This document shows positions 1 through 8,158 of a DNA stretch of 64,000 nucleotides, piece by piece. This DNA is from DSAD01 sp036825155. GTDB lineage: Bacteria; Desulfobacterota; Desulfomonilia; UBA1062. The number at the start of each line of letters is the position of its first letter. The stretch's first letter is position 1. Position numbers and translations under genes: made by a program. The DNA lies in the NCBI GenBank assembly GCA_036825155.1, contig DAISYU010000001.1, forward strand, positions 45,969-109,968, in the 5' to 3' direction. The notes under the pieces were generated by a model. It saw only the letters and a program-made list of their open reading frames with translations. It was not told the DNA's origin and did not search any database.

Positions 1-1540
1 ACGATTCACCTACAGCACTCTCTTCGAGCGGATCAACCGTCTTGCAAGCGGACTCGACGTCCTCGGAGTAAAATCAGGAGACATCGTGGGGCTCATTGAT
101 TACAATTCGCACCGCTTTTTGGAAAGCTACTTTGCCGTGCCCATGATGGGTGCGACACTGGCCATGTTCAACTGGAGATTCGCCCTCGAGGAATTTGAAT
201 ATACCATAACTCATGCCCGACCAAAGATCCTGATCGTGCACGCAGACTTTGTCCCGCTTCTTGAAAAGATAGAGGATTCGCTCTCGGCAGTGGAAAAGAT
301 TGTGGTGATCGCTGATGATGTGGGCGTGCCCGAGACATCACTGAATATCCGGACGGAATATGAAACGATGCTCGAGGAAGCCTTCAGATCGTACGACTTC
401 AAGGATCTGGATGAGAACATGACTGCTACCCTTTATTATACGGCAGGGACCACCGGACAGCCCAAAGGCGTGTTTTTTTCCCATCGCCAGATTGTGCTCC
501 AGACGCTCTCCCTGGCCATTGTCCTGGGTTCGTTTGCATCCAATGTTCATTTCGGCTCGGACGATGTGTTTATGCCACTTACCTCCATGTGGAACGAACA
601 CGCATGGGGTATGCCTTATCTCGCCACCATGCTGGGGGTAAAACAGGTGTTCTCAGGAAAGTATGATGTGGAAACTGTTCTCAACCTTTTCAAGGAGCAC
701 CGGATCACTTTTTCCGTCTGTATCCCCACGGTTCTCCACATGATCCTTTCTCACCCGTTCTCAGAGGATCTGGACTTTGCCGGGTGCAGGCTCATGGTGG
801 TCGGCGCACGGCTCGAGAGAGCCCTGGTGAGAGCTGCCATGAAGCGGGGTGTAGAGGTGGTCTCAGCCTTTGGGATGTCGGAGACCTGCCCGCTGATTTC
901 GGTGGCAAATCCCAAGCCGGATCTCGTCGAAGACGATGTCGAGAAGAAGCTCGATATGGTTACATCCGCCGGATTAGCCGCACCCCTGGTGGAACTGGAA
1001 GTGGTCGATCCGTTGGGACATCCGCACCCCCATGATGGAAATTCTGTCGGTGAGATCGTCATGCGGGCGCCCTGGCTTACCAGGGGATATTATAAAGATC
1101 CAAAGAAATCACGGGATCTCTGGCGGAATGGATGGCTCTACAGCGCCGATCTCGGATATATCGACTCGGAGGGATACCTCCACGTGACCGAACGGGTGAA
1201 AGATATCATCAAGAGCGGAGGTGAGTGGATATCCGCCCTGAAAATCGAGAACCTCGTCAGGAGACATAAAGGCATACAGGATGTGGCCGTGGTGGGTGTT
1301 CCCAATGAGAAATGGGGTGAACGGCCGGTTGTCATCGCTGTGGTGAAACCCGAGTATGCAGATATGGTAACGGAGGAAAAGATCAAGGCATTTATGAAGA
1401 AATTCGCAGAGACCGGAGAGATACCCAAGTTCTCGCTGCCCGATCGGTATGTCATTGTCGATGAGATCCCCAAGACAGGGGTCAAGAAGATAGATTTCCG
1501 GAAAATAAGAAAGAACTGGGGCACGGATATCGAGTCCTGA
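1..1540 (+). CDS. AMP-forming acyl-CoA ligase, 5' end outside the window
   Basis: This enzyme activates a carboxylic acid with ATP and CoA, first to an acyl-adenylate and then to an acyl-CoA thioester. The frame is open from base 2, and the residues before the GTG at 86 already read like this family (YSTLFERINRLASGL), so the gene begins upstream and the GTG is internal. Visible motifs in order are the phosphate-binding loop YYTAGTTGQPKG, the A5-type FGMSETCP, the ATP/hinge region YSADLGYIDSEGYLHVTER and the C-terminal PKTGVKKIDF with the expected catalytic lysine. The family (FadD/AlkK-like) uses medium- to long-chain or aromatic acids; the substrate cannot be read from sequence. It is not obviously in an operon with the genes downstream. 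Family is sure, substrate is not. Confidence 0.93.
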   Translation, partial: RFTYSTLFERINRLASGLDVLGVKSGDIVGLIDYNSHRFLESYFAVPMMGATLAMFNWRFALEEFEYTITHARPKILIVHADFVPLLEKIEDSLSAVEKIVVIADDVGVPETSLNIRTEYETMLEEAFRSYDFKDLDENMTATLYYTAGTTGQPKGVFFSHRQIVLQTLSLAIVLGSFASNVHFGSDDVFMPLTSMWNEHAWGMPYLATMLGVKQVFSGKYDVETVLNLFKEHRITFSVCIPTVLHMILSHPFSEDLDFAGCRLMVVGARLERALVRAAMKRGVEVVSAFGMSETCPLISVANPKPDLVEDDVEKKLDMVTSAGLAAPLVELEVVDPLGHPHPHDGNSVGEIVMRAPWLTRGYYKDPKKSRDLWRNGWLYSADLGYIDSEGYLHVTERVKDIIKSGGEWISALKIENLVRRHKGIQDVAVVGVPNEKWGERPVVIAVVKPEYADMVTEEKIKAFMKKFAETGEIPKFSLPDRYVIVDEIPKTGVKKIDFRKIRKNWGTDIES

Positions 1541-1703
1541 TTCTTTGCCTGACCGGGCTGTCGGACCCTCATCTCGTGTCGGGTTTGAACCCCCGGGACT
1601 GACATGCGAATACCATCCGTTGCAGGATATACGTACAGGTCATGAATACCTCTATGCTCTGTAGTAGTGCCGTTTATCGGGCTTTCTTGAACATATTTTG
1701 CGC

Positions 1704-1910
1704 TTGACATCAGATATGCCCATGCATTAGTGATGTCTGATATCTGGGATAAGAAAATATCTGACTTGAATCTTGATTTCACGAAGGACGTATTCGGAAA
1801 CACTTCACCAAGTCAACCGTTCATTGATGATATCTTCGATCTACAGAAATACAACAATCAGGGTCTTTCAGTTTTGCCAACCGGGAGAACCTGGAACAAG
1901 AGGGGCGTAA
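1704..1910 (+). promoter_or_regulatory. Candidate promoter and long leader of the cold-shock gene
   Basis: TTGACA at 1704-1709 is a perfect -35 match, with a weak -10 (TTAGTG) 17 bases downstream. An imperfect inverted repeat (1707-1717 with 1733-1743, nine Watson-Crick pairs, one G-T, one mismatch) overlaps it. If transcription starts near 1739, the leader is about 170 bases, similar to the long structured leaders of cspA mRNAs. The promoter assignment is inferred. Confidence 0.35.
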
Positions 1911-2111
1911 ATGGCAGAAGGTACGGTAAAATGGTTTAACGAGAAGAAGGGTTTTGGTTTCATCACATCAGATAGTGGGGATGATGTCTTCGTACACCAT
2001 ACTTCAATCAATCAGCAGGGTTTCAGAACGCTCGAAGAAGGTCAGCGGGTGACCTTCGAGGTTGTCAGCGGACCAAAGGGCCCTCAGGCGTCAAACGTCA
2101 GCAAAATCTAA
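1911..2111 (+). CDS. Cold-shock domain protein (CspA family)
   Basis: A 66-residue single cold-shock domain that binds single-stranded RNA/DNA and acts in the cytoplasm as an RNA chaperone. The RNP1 motif KGFGFI and the RNP2 motif VFVHH are intact, and the N-terminus (MAEGTVKWFNEKKGFGF) is close to the family consensus. Length is normal. The start is supported by a purine-rich AAGAGGGG a few bases upstream of the ATG. A hairpin terminator follows at 2120-2150, so it is probably monocistronic. Paralogues may respond to cold, growth phase or other stress, and sequence alone does not say which this one does. Confidence 0.97.
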   Translation: MAEGTVKWFNEKKGFGFITSDSGDDVFVHHTSINQQGFRTLEEGQRVTFEVVSGPKGPQASNVSKI

Positions 2112-2119
2112 ATACCAAA

Positions 2120-2150
2120 CAGGGGCGGGTACATTCCGTCCCTGATTTTA
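2120..2150 (+). terminator. Intrinsic terminator of the cold-shock gene
   Basis: A 9-bp stem, CAGGGGCGG (2120-2128) with CCGTCCCTG (2136-2144) and one G-T pair, has a 7-base loop and is followed by ATTTTAT. Confidence 0.85.
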
Positions 2151-2248
2151 TCTGAATACTTCACGTTTTTCACGTCCAAGCAGTTTATTGAATAGAACTC
2201 GTCCTCCTCGAATGGGTCTTCAGTATAAAAACGTGCCAGGAGATACGT

Positions 2249-2449
2249 ATGGCGAATAGATCACAGAATACATTTAAGAAAAAGGCACGGGAAGAGGCAA
2301 AGAGGCGAAAGAAGGATGCCAAGGAAGCCCGCAAGCAGGAACGCAAGGATATCAAATCCAGCGAAACACCTGTAGAAGGCGTCGAAGACCCTGATCTTGC
2401 CGGCATCGTACCCGGACCGCAACCCTTGCCCGAGGAGTGGGACGACTGA
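2249..2449 (+). CDS. Small, highly charged conserved-type protein
   Basis: A 66-residue protein whose first 40 residues are almost all Lys, Arg, Glu, Ala and Gln (KKKAREEAKRRKKDAKEARK), probably a single charged helix. It ends in a short acidic, proline-containing tail. The start MANRSQNTF is preceded by CAGGAGAT, a good ribosome-binding site. I recall similar short proteins beginning with an RSQNTF-like motif in other proteobacteria, all without known function. The basic helix could bind nucleic acid, but no domain proves that. It converges on hcp across a shared hairpin at 2554-2585. Confidence 0.7.
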   Translation: MANRSQNTFKKKAREEAKRRKKDAKEARKQERKDIKSSETPVEGVEDPDLAGIVPGPQPLPEEWDD

Positions 2450-2553
2450 TCCGGGAAGGACTGCCGGGGCTCTATCATAGGGATGACACCTGGAAGAGTT
2501 TCCGGGATTGCCGCTCAGTAGTGCTGTTTCTTTCACCGGAATGAAAGACATAT

Positions 2554-2585
2554 CGGCCGGCTCCCATAGGAACAGGAACCGGCCG
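2554..2585 (-). terminator. Hairpin terminator between the small protein gene and hcp
   Basis: An 11-bp stem, CGGCCGGCTCC (2554-2564) with GGAACCGGCCG (2575-2585) and one wobble pair, lies just past the hcp stop. On the minus strand it is followed by ATATGTCTTTCATT, a modest T-rich tail. It may serve both convergent genes. Confidence 0.6.
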
Positions 2586-2598
2586 TTCCTTGCAAATA

Positions 2599-4233
2599 TC
2601 AGGCCCCTGCCATCATGGCCTGGATATCTGATTGCACATCACCGGTCGGTTTCAAATCAAATTTCTCCACAAGCACCTTTGCCACGCCCGGTGAGAGAAA
2701 TCCCGGCAGCGTGGGGCCGAGTCGGATGCCTTTTACGCCCAGGTAAAGAAGGGCCAGAAGGACAGCGACCGCCTTCTGCTCGTACCATGCAATATCGTAT
2801 GAGATGGGCAGGTCATTGATATCTTCGAGGCCGAATACTTCTTTGAGTTTCAGGGCAATCACTGCAAGCGAATACGAGTCATTACACTGCCCGGCATCCA
2901 GAACCCGGGGGATTCCGCCTATATCACCGAGATCGAGTTTGTTGTAGCGGTACTTTGCACATCCGGCGGTCAGGATGACGGTATCTTTACCAAGCGATTG
3001 AGCAACCTCGGTAAAATAGCTGCGGGATTTTTGCCTTCCGTCACATCCTGCCATCACGACAAAACGTTTGATGGCGCCGGACTTGACGGCAGATACCACC
3101 TTGTCGGCAAGCGAGAGTACCTGGTTGTGGGCAAAACCGCCGGTTATCTCCCCCTGTTCGATCTGGGTGGGGGGCTGGCATTTCTTCGCCAGGTCGATGA
3201 TTGCGGAGAAGTCCTTGCTGCCGCCTTCTACCCGGTCAGGGATATGTGCCACCCCAGGATATCCGGCCATACCCGTGGTAAAGATCCTGTCTTTATAAGA
3301 ATCCTTCACCGGGATGATACAGTTCGTGGTCATGAGGATCGGACCATTGAATGAATCGAACTCTTCCGCCTGTTTCCACCATGAACCGCCGTAGTTGCCC
3401 GCGAGGTGGCTGTGCTTCTTGAACATGGGATAGTAGTGGGCCGGAAGCATCTCTCCATGGGTATATACATCGACACCACTTCCGGCTGTCTGCTCGAGGA
3501 GTTCCTCCATGTCCTTGAGATCGTGTCCGGAGATGAGGATGCCGGGGTTGTTTCTCGTCCCGATGCTTACTTTCGTGAGTTCCGGAGAGCCGTAGGCCCC
3601 GGTATTCGCCTTGTCCAGCAATGCCATAGTCTTCACTGCTATCTCGCCGGCCTTCATCACCAGGGTCACCATCTCGTCGGTGCTCAGGTCCTGTGTCGTG
3701 GATGCCAGTGCTTCCATCATGAAGTCGTGGATCTCGGGATCAACGTGTCCCAGCAGGGCTGCGTGGTCGGCATAAGCGGCGATGCCCTTGATGCCGTAGA
3801 TCAGAAGTTCCCGAAGCGAGCGTACATCGTCATCCCCGGTAGCGAGTACGCCGATGGATTCCGCCTTGGTCAGGTACTCTTCCGGGTCATCGCAGCACCA
3901 GGAGGCAGCATCAGGCATATCACCCGGGAGCGAAGAGGTGCATGCAGCGCGAAGTTCGTCTCGGAGTGCAAGCCCGTCCCTGATGAGTCCGATAATCCTG
4001 TCGTTGTCGAAATTGGCATTGGTGATCGTTGCAAACAGGGCCTTTGTTATAAATTCTCCATACCTTTGGTCCAGGGCTTCCCGGGTCTTTGCCTGAAGCG
4101 CCCAGATTGAAAGGCCTCGCAGTACAAAGACGAGAAGATCCTGAAGCCCTGCAGTATCCGGTGCCTTGCCGCAGACACCCTTGAGGGTACATCCTGAATT
4201 CTTTGCAGTTTCCTGACATTGATAACAGAACAT
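2599..4233 (-). CDS. hcp: Hybrid-cluster protein, class I (hydroxylamine reductase / NO reductase)
   Basis: A 544-residue cytoplasmic iron-sulfur protein. Hcp enzymes reduce hydroxylamine in vitro and act as NO reductase or protein S-nitrosylase in nitrosative stress. The N-terminal cubane-cluster cysteines are at 3, 6, 15 and 21 with short spacing (CYQCQETAKNSGC), the arrangement of the Desulfovibrio-type class I proteins rather than the E. coli type. The hybrid-cluster region shows conserved patches such as GSWWKQ, TTNCI and VMAGCDGR. No partner reductase (Hcr) gene is next to it. An HcpR-type palindrome lies 255 bases upstream at 4488-4501, suggesting control by a CRP/FNR-family nitrosative-stress regulator. 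Confidence 0.97.
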   Translation of the reverse strand: MFCYQCQETAKNSGCTLKGVCGKAPDTAGLQDLLVFVLRGLSIWALQAKTREALDQRYGEFITKALFATITNANFDNDRIIGLIRDGLALRDELRAACTSSLPGDMPDAASWCCDDPEEYLTKAESIGVLATGDDDVRSLRELLIYGIKGIAAYADHAALLGHVDPEIHDFMMEALASTTQDLSTDEMVTLVMKAGEIAVKTMALLDKANTGAYGSPELTKVSIGTRNNPGILISGHDLKDMEELLEQTAGSGVDVYTHGEMLPAHYYPMFKKHSHLAGNYGGSWWKQAEEFDSFNGPILMTTNCIIPVKDSYKDRIFTTGMAGYPGVAHIPDRVEGGSKDFSAIIDLAKKCQPPTQIEQGEITGGFAHNQVLSLADKVVSAVKSGAIKRFVVMAGCDGRQKSRSYFTEVAQSLGKDTVILTAGCAKYRYNKLDLGDIGGIPRVLDAGQCNDSYSLAVIALKLKEVFGLEDINDLPISYDIAWYEQKAVAVLLALLYLGVKGIRLGPTLPGFLSPGVAKVLVEKFDLKPTGDVQSDIQAMMAGA

Positions 4234-4392
4234 CTTTTGTCCTCCTACTTATTATTTTGAGCATGCACCGGAATTGACATGGCCCATACAGCTGTTGTCC
4301 GTGAAGCCCGCCAAAGTACATTTAAATGGCATATCCGTGCCGGGAAGAGATGCCCTTGAAGCGTTCTTGAAAGGACTTCATCCCCTGTATAA

Positions 4393-4420
4393 ATAATATG
4401 CTGGTGTATGTGATTGTCCA
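4393..4420 (-). promoter_or_regulatory. Candidate hcp promoter
   Basis: On the minus strand TGGACA (4415-4420) and TATTAT (4393-4398) are separated by 16 bases. The start would lie near 4386, about 150 bases before the hcp ATG. The match is moderate. Confidence 0.35.
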
Positions 4421-4487
4421 CCCGTCACGTCCATTTCGACCATGCTCATGCATGATGTGTTTGTCTCACAAAGATCAGACGAGGGAA

Positions 4488-4501
4488 TTGACTTAAGTCA
4501 A
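4488..4501. promoter_or_regulatory. HcpR-type operator, TTGAC-N4-GTCAA
   Basis: TTGACTTAAGTCAA is a perfect 14-base palindrome flanked by A on both sides. It exactly fits the wTTGACnnnnGTCAAw pattern described for HcpR sites upstream of hcp in Desulfovibrio-type bacteria. It sits in the gap between the response-regulator stop and hcp, about 108 bases upstream of the proposed hcp transcription start. Confidence 0.75.
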
Positions 4502-4689
4502 AAGGGGTTCGTAACGGGCTGAATATTGAAATCTGTTCCTTCTCTGCCCGGATCGGCAGCGAAGCTGTGACAGGGTGATCAAGGGTGGACAGGGTGTGGA
4601 TTTTGCGTGAATTATCAGCTGAAACGCAAAGAGTTTTTTCTCAGAGGATCTCCTGTTTTCGTCCCGGAGAAGAGTGTGTCAGGGGGAAT

Positions 4690-5343
4690 CTACTGGTTGA
4701 TAAGGCCCTTGCTGATGGCGAAAGAGGTCAGTCCTGCTATGCTGTGTATACCCAGTTTGTTCATGAGATTGGCACGATGTTTTTCAGCAGTCCTCACAGA
4801 GATAGAGAGCATCTGGGCGATCTCCTTGCTCGTGTAACCTTCGGCCACCAGTTTGAGCGTGGTTTTCTCCCTGTTGGTCAGGAGCTTTTTCCAGGGATCA
4901 TGCTCGGGGATATCTTGATTCTCAAGATAGGCATTGATCACCTCTCTCGTTATTCCAGGAGAGACAAAATGGTTTCCGTTCATAACGCTCTTGATCCCTG
5001 TCTCAAGCTCGCTGCGGGATGCACGTTTCAGAACGTACCCGTCTGCACCGACGCGGAAAGACTCTATCAGATGCTCCTCTGTAGAGTGAAAGGTCAGGAC
5101 GACAATCTTAATTGAAGGATACCGTTTTTTGATCAGTCTGATTGCATCGGTGCCCGAGAGCTTTGGCATGGCAAGCCCCGTCAGGATCAGGTCCGGAGAG
5201 AGATTTTCCGCAAGTTCGAGCAGTTCAAAACCGTCGCCGGCATCACCGACAACCTCAAATTCGGGGTACGATCTCAGCAGGGAGCAGAGCCCATCTCTTA
5301 CAACCGTATACTCTTCTGCAACAACGATTCTGGTCTTATTCAT
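4690..5343 (-). CDS. NarL/LuxR-type response regulator lacking the phospho-acceptor Asp
   Basis: A 217-residue protein with an N-terminal receiver domain (about 1-125) and a C-terminal LuxR-type helix-turn-helix (about 150-215, TNREKTTLKLVAEGYTSKEI). Such proteins usually activate or repress transcription after phosphorylation by a sensor kinase. The phospho-acceptor position in PDLILTGLAMP is Gly56, where this family has Asp; the codon is GGG, so this is not a translation ambiguity. The acidic pair (Glu10, Glu11) and the Lys in YVLKR remain. It is probably an atypical, phosphorylation-independent regulator. No kinase gene is adjacent. It lies upstream of hcp on the same strand, 456 bases apart, so a shared transcript is doubtful. 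Confidence 0.93.
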   Translation of the reverse strand: MNKTRIVVAEEYTVVRDGLCSLLRSYPEFEVVGDAGDGFELLELAENLSPDLILTGLAMPKLSGTDAIRLIKKRYPSIKIVVLTFHSTEEHLIESFRVGADGYVLKRASRSELETGIKSVMNGNHFVSPGITREVINAYLENQDIPEHDPWKKLLTNREKTTLKLVAEGYTSKEIAQMLSISVRTAEKHRANLMNKLGIHSIAGLTSFAISKGLINQ

Positions 5344-5612
5344 CTCTTGTTTTCCTTGCAGTTTAGTCTACCTATGTCTGTTCCCAATGGCGGAGAGTAT
5401 TCTCCGGTTGCAGAAAGTGAGAGATCGGTAGTGTCGATGGGAATGGCCGAGAGTCCCGAAGATGTTCGCGTTTGTCCCTTCATGAGTGAAAGTCCGCCTA
5501 CGATGTCTATTGTATCAGGATATAGATTGCTGCCGTGTTGTGTCAAGCATAAAATGCACAGCCAGGGATAAGAATATAAAAATGGATTGAAATAAATAGA
5601 GATAACGGTCTG

Positions 5613-5930
5613 TTGACTTCATGCTAATGGAAATTATATCAATAATAACTTTCACACAGACGGATTATGATAGAGTCGCTACGTAATATCACTTTGCTTT
5701 GTACGTAGCAATCGATTGCAAAATGAGTAGTCCGCTTCATTAAGAAAAGCCTTTCAGAAATCGATCAGGTCCATATATCAAAAAAAGAGGCCATACATAT
5801 CCTGGTATGCAGGTCAGGGATACATAAAACATATCTGACATCGTACTTCGAAGACCTGGTGAAATGAAACGCCACGATATTCAACACAAATAAAGATTTC
5901 ATCCCCCCGGAACGGGGGGATTTTTTTTAT
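5613..5930 (+). ncRNA. Candidate small RNA: orphan promoter, hairpins and strong terminator
   Basis: The 605-base region between the response regulator and the 3-hydroxyacyl-CoA dehydrogenase has no convincing ORF. On the plus strand it holds TTGACT (5613-5618) with a weak -10 TATATC (5635-5640). It then has a perfect 8-bp stem GCTACGTA/TACGTAGC (5678-5685, 5702-5709), a 5-bp stem near 5790-5810 and a very strong terminator at 5901-5930. Together these predict an RNA of roughly 280 bases. Its existence is inferred; only the elements are seen. Confidence 0.4.
5901..5930 (+). terminator. Strong intrinsic terminator with no upstream plus-strand gene
   Basis: ATCCCCCCG and CGGGGGGAT form a 9-bp stem with a GAA loop followed by eight T residues. 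The T tract is on the plus strand, although both flanking genes are on the minus strand. Confidence 0.88.
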
Positions 5931-5948
5931 TTCGGGCCTGGGTGAGAA

Positions 5949-7097
5949 TCAGACCTCTATCTTCCCTTCGACCATGGTCTTGGTAGGTCTGAAGACCTCG
6001 ACACCGAATTTGTCTGCAAGCTCATTGCATTTTTCCACCAGCTTATCGAAACCGATCCCCTTGGCAAGGGCAAACGGTCCGATACCGCCCCCGCCGTTTG
6101 CCATGGCAAGGTCGATATCCTTCGGGTTGTCCACAACTCCTTCTTCGAGCAGTTTCGTGGCCTCGTTTACCTGCAGGGCGATCATGTGTGTCGGATCATA
6201 CTCTGTGGTGGGATTCGATGTGTCGATCTGTGGTCGGCCCGCAGACCAGTCATAGAGTCCCTTTCCGGTCTTCATGCCGAGGAGCCCGGAATTCACGATA
6301 TCCACCAGTGCCTTGGTGGGGGTATAGTCTTTGGACAGGGTCTGTGAGTAATACTTCTGTGTATGGAGCACAATATCAAGGCCCACGTAGTCCAGCAGCT
6401 CAAAGGGGGTCATTGGCATGACGGGCTTGAACGCCGCATCGAACTGTTCGGGTTTCGGGGTGCCCTTGTCCAGGATCCGCTGGAGGAGAAGTCCGGTGGG
6501 AGCATTGACGCGGTTGTAGATAAAGCCCGGCGAGTCCTTTTTGACGATAACGCCTACTTTGTTCATCTTCCGGGCCACTTCAAAGGTTGCCTGCACAGCT
6601 GCATCAGATGATTTGTTCCCGTAGATGACCTCCACGAGCTTCATGAGAACCGCTGGGTTGAAAAAGTGCATTCCCACGACCTGTTCGGGCCGTTTCGTGG
6701 CAGATGCAATCTCGGTGATGCTCATGGTAGATGTATTGCTGGCAAGGATGGCGTGCGGTGGGGCCAGAACATCCAGATCGGCAAAGATTTTCTTCTTAAG
6801 GTCGAGATCTTCCGGTGCCGCTTCAATGACAAGGTCTGCATCCTTGACGGCATCTTTGAGGTCGACGATCGGAATCAGCCTGGCCATAGCTTCGTCGTGC
6901 TGCTGCTGGGTGATCTTACCCTTGCCCAGGAATTTGGCCATAGAGCCTTTGATGGTGTCGAGCCCCTTGTCAACAAAACGCTGCTCGATATCACGCATTG
7001 CCACGGTGTAGCCTGCAAGGATGCCGTTCTGGGCTATTCCGTTTCCCATGGCTCCTGCCCCTATGACTGCAATCTTATGTATATCACTGCCTTTCAT
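5949..7097 (-). CDS. 3-hydroxyacyl-CoA dehydrogenase
   Basis: A 382-residue NAD-dependent enzyme that oxidises 3-hydroxyacyl-CoA to 3-oxoacyl-CoA in beta-oxidation. The N-terminal Rossmann motif IAVIGAGAMGNGIA binds NAD. The HFFNP motif carries the catalytic His and SNTSTM lies in the substrate region. At 382 residues it is about 100 longer than the short Hbd type, consistent with a duplicated C-terminal 3HCDH domain (second unit from about 290). A good ribosome-binding site (AGGAGGGAG) precedes the ATG. The crotonase gene starts 17 bases upstream in the same direction, so the two form an operon for successive steps. Chain-length preference is unknown. Confidence 0.95.
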   Translation of the reverse strand: MKGSDIHKIAVIGAGAMGNGIAQNGILAGYTVAMRDIEQRFVDKGLDTIKGSMAKFLGKGKITQQQHDEAMARLIPIVDLKDAVKDADLVIEAAPEDLDLKKKIFADLDVLAPPHAILASNTSTMSITEIASATKRPEQVVGMHFFNPAVLMKLVEVIYGNKSSDAAVQATFEVARKMNKVGVIVKKDSPGFIYNRVNAPTGLLLQRILDKGTPKPEQFDAAFKPVMPMTPFELLDYVGLDIVLHTQKYYSQTLSKDYTPTKALVDIVNSGLLGMKTGKGLYDWSAGRPQIDTSNPTTEYDPTHMIALQVNEATKLLEEGVVDNPKDIDLAMANGGGGIGPFALAKGIGFDKLVEKCNELADKFGVEVFRPTKTMVEGKIEV

Positions 7098-7114
7098 ACT
7101 CCCTCCTTCGTATC

Positions 7115-7885
7115 TTATTCACCCTTGAATACAGGCTTCCTCTTCTCCAGAAACGCGGTGAATCCTTCAATGGCATCCTTGGACGAGGCGCACACTTTGC
7201 TCTCTCTGGTCTCCACTTTGAGTCCTTCATCCATGCCATGATCAAGCTGGGCCTGGACAGAACGCACGACCGCCCTCACTGCAAGGGGGGCCTTCTCACT
7301 CAGCACTCCTGCCAGTTCCATGGCCTGAGGCATAAGCTCATCAGGCTCAAAGACTTTGTCCACGAGTCCTGCGGCAAGGGCTTCATCGGGACTGAGGCGT
7401 TTGCTCAGGAGAATGAGTTCCAGTGCCTTGGACCTTCCCAGAAGTCGGGTCATTCTCTGTGTTCCTCCCCAGCCGGGGATAATGCCGAGGTTGAGTTCGG
7501 GACAGCCTATCTTGGCCCGGTCGCTCGTGGCCATGAACCTGAAGTGGCATGCAAGTGCAAGCTCGCAGCCGCCGCCTAAAGCATGGCCGTTGATGGCCGC
7601 AATGGTGGGTTTTTCGAAACGGTCAACCTTTGTCCACAATGCCCGGCCCACAGGGCCGACGTCGGGATGACTGATGGCATCTGTTACATCCATACCGGCA
7701 CAGAACGACCTGTCTCCCGCTCCGGTGATGATCAGCACACGGACATCATTATCCGCAGCCAGCTCGTCCAGCGCCTGGTCGATCTCCTGCAGCATGACAT
7801 AGCTTACCGCGTTATTCGGTGGGCGGTTGAGCGTGAGAACTGCCGTGCCACCTTCCTTTTTGATGATAAGGGTATCATAATTCAT
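7115..7885 (-). CDS. Enoyl-CoA hydratase (crotonase family)
   Basis: A 256-residue crotonase-fold enzyme expected to add water to trans-2-enoyl-CoA. Both acid/base glutamates of true hydratases are present: Glu108 in GGGCELA and Glu130 in GCPELNLG. The oxyanion-hole loops FCAGMD and ALGGG and the PGWGGTQR patch are also intact. Length is typical. The start is supported by AAAGGAGGAG upstream. It is the first gene of a two-gene operon with 3-hydroxyacyl-CoA dehydrogenase, so it most likely supplies that enzyme's substrate, for example crotonyl-CoA to 3-hydroxybutyryl-CoA. Confidence 0.95.
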   Translation of the reverse strand: MNYDTLIIKKEGGTAVLTLNRPPNNAVSYVMLQEIDQALDELAADNDVRVLIITGAGDRSFCAGMDVTDAISHPDVGPVGRALWTKVDRFEKPTIAAINGHALGGGCELALACHFRFMATSDRAKIGCPELNLGIIPGWGGTQRMTRLLGRSKALELILLSKRLSPDEALAAGLVDKVFEPDELMPQAMELAGVLSEKAPLAVRAVVRSVQAQLDHGMDEGLKVETRESKVCASSKDAIEGFTAFLEKRKPVFKGE

Positions 7886-8158
7886 AGGGCTCCTCCTTTA
7901 AATCGAGATCATTGATCCAAAACATCACAGCTGCAAATCTTACGATGCGTATCACAGTTTACATCGCAGCAGGATATTTTCAAAGAAGAAATCGAAAATT
8001 CTTGTCGTCTGGCTATGGAAGTGTATTCACACGGAGGGTGAAACATTCTTTGCGAAATGAAAATGGACATATGCCGGCACAGAATCAGGAAAAGGCTTGC
8101 GGACAAACGGGAAATGTTGTCTTAAATAGAAAACATATAAGAGAAGGAAGGGAGTGCT

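Noticed and set aside
1730..1939. 69-residue open frame before the cold-shock gene
   Set aside because: It starts inside the proposed promoter, overlaps the cold-shock gene in another frame and has no domain or ribosome-binding site of note.
3406..4110. Long antisense open frame in hcp and similar antisense frames elsewhere
   Set aside because: These are shadows of strongly supported genes, with no homology or ribosome-binding sites.
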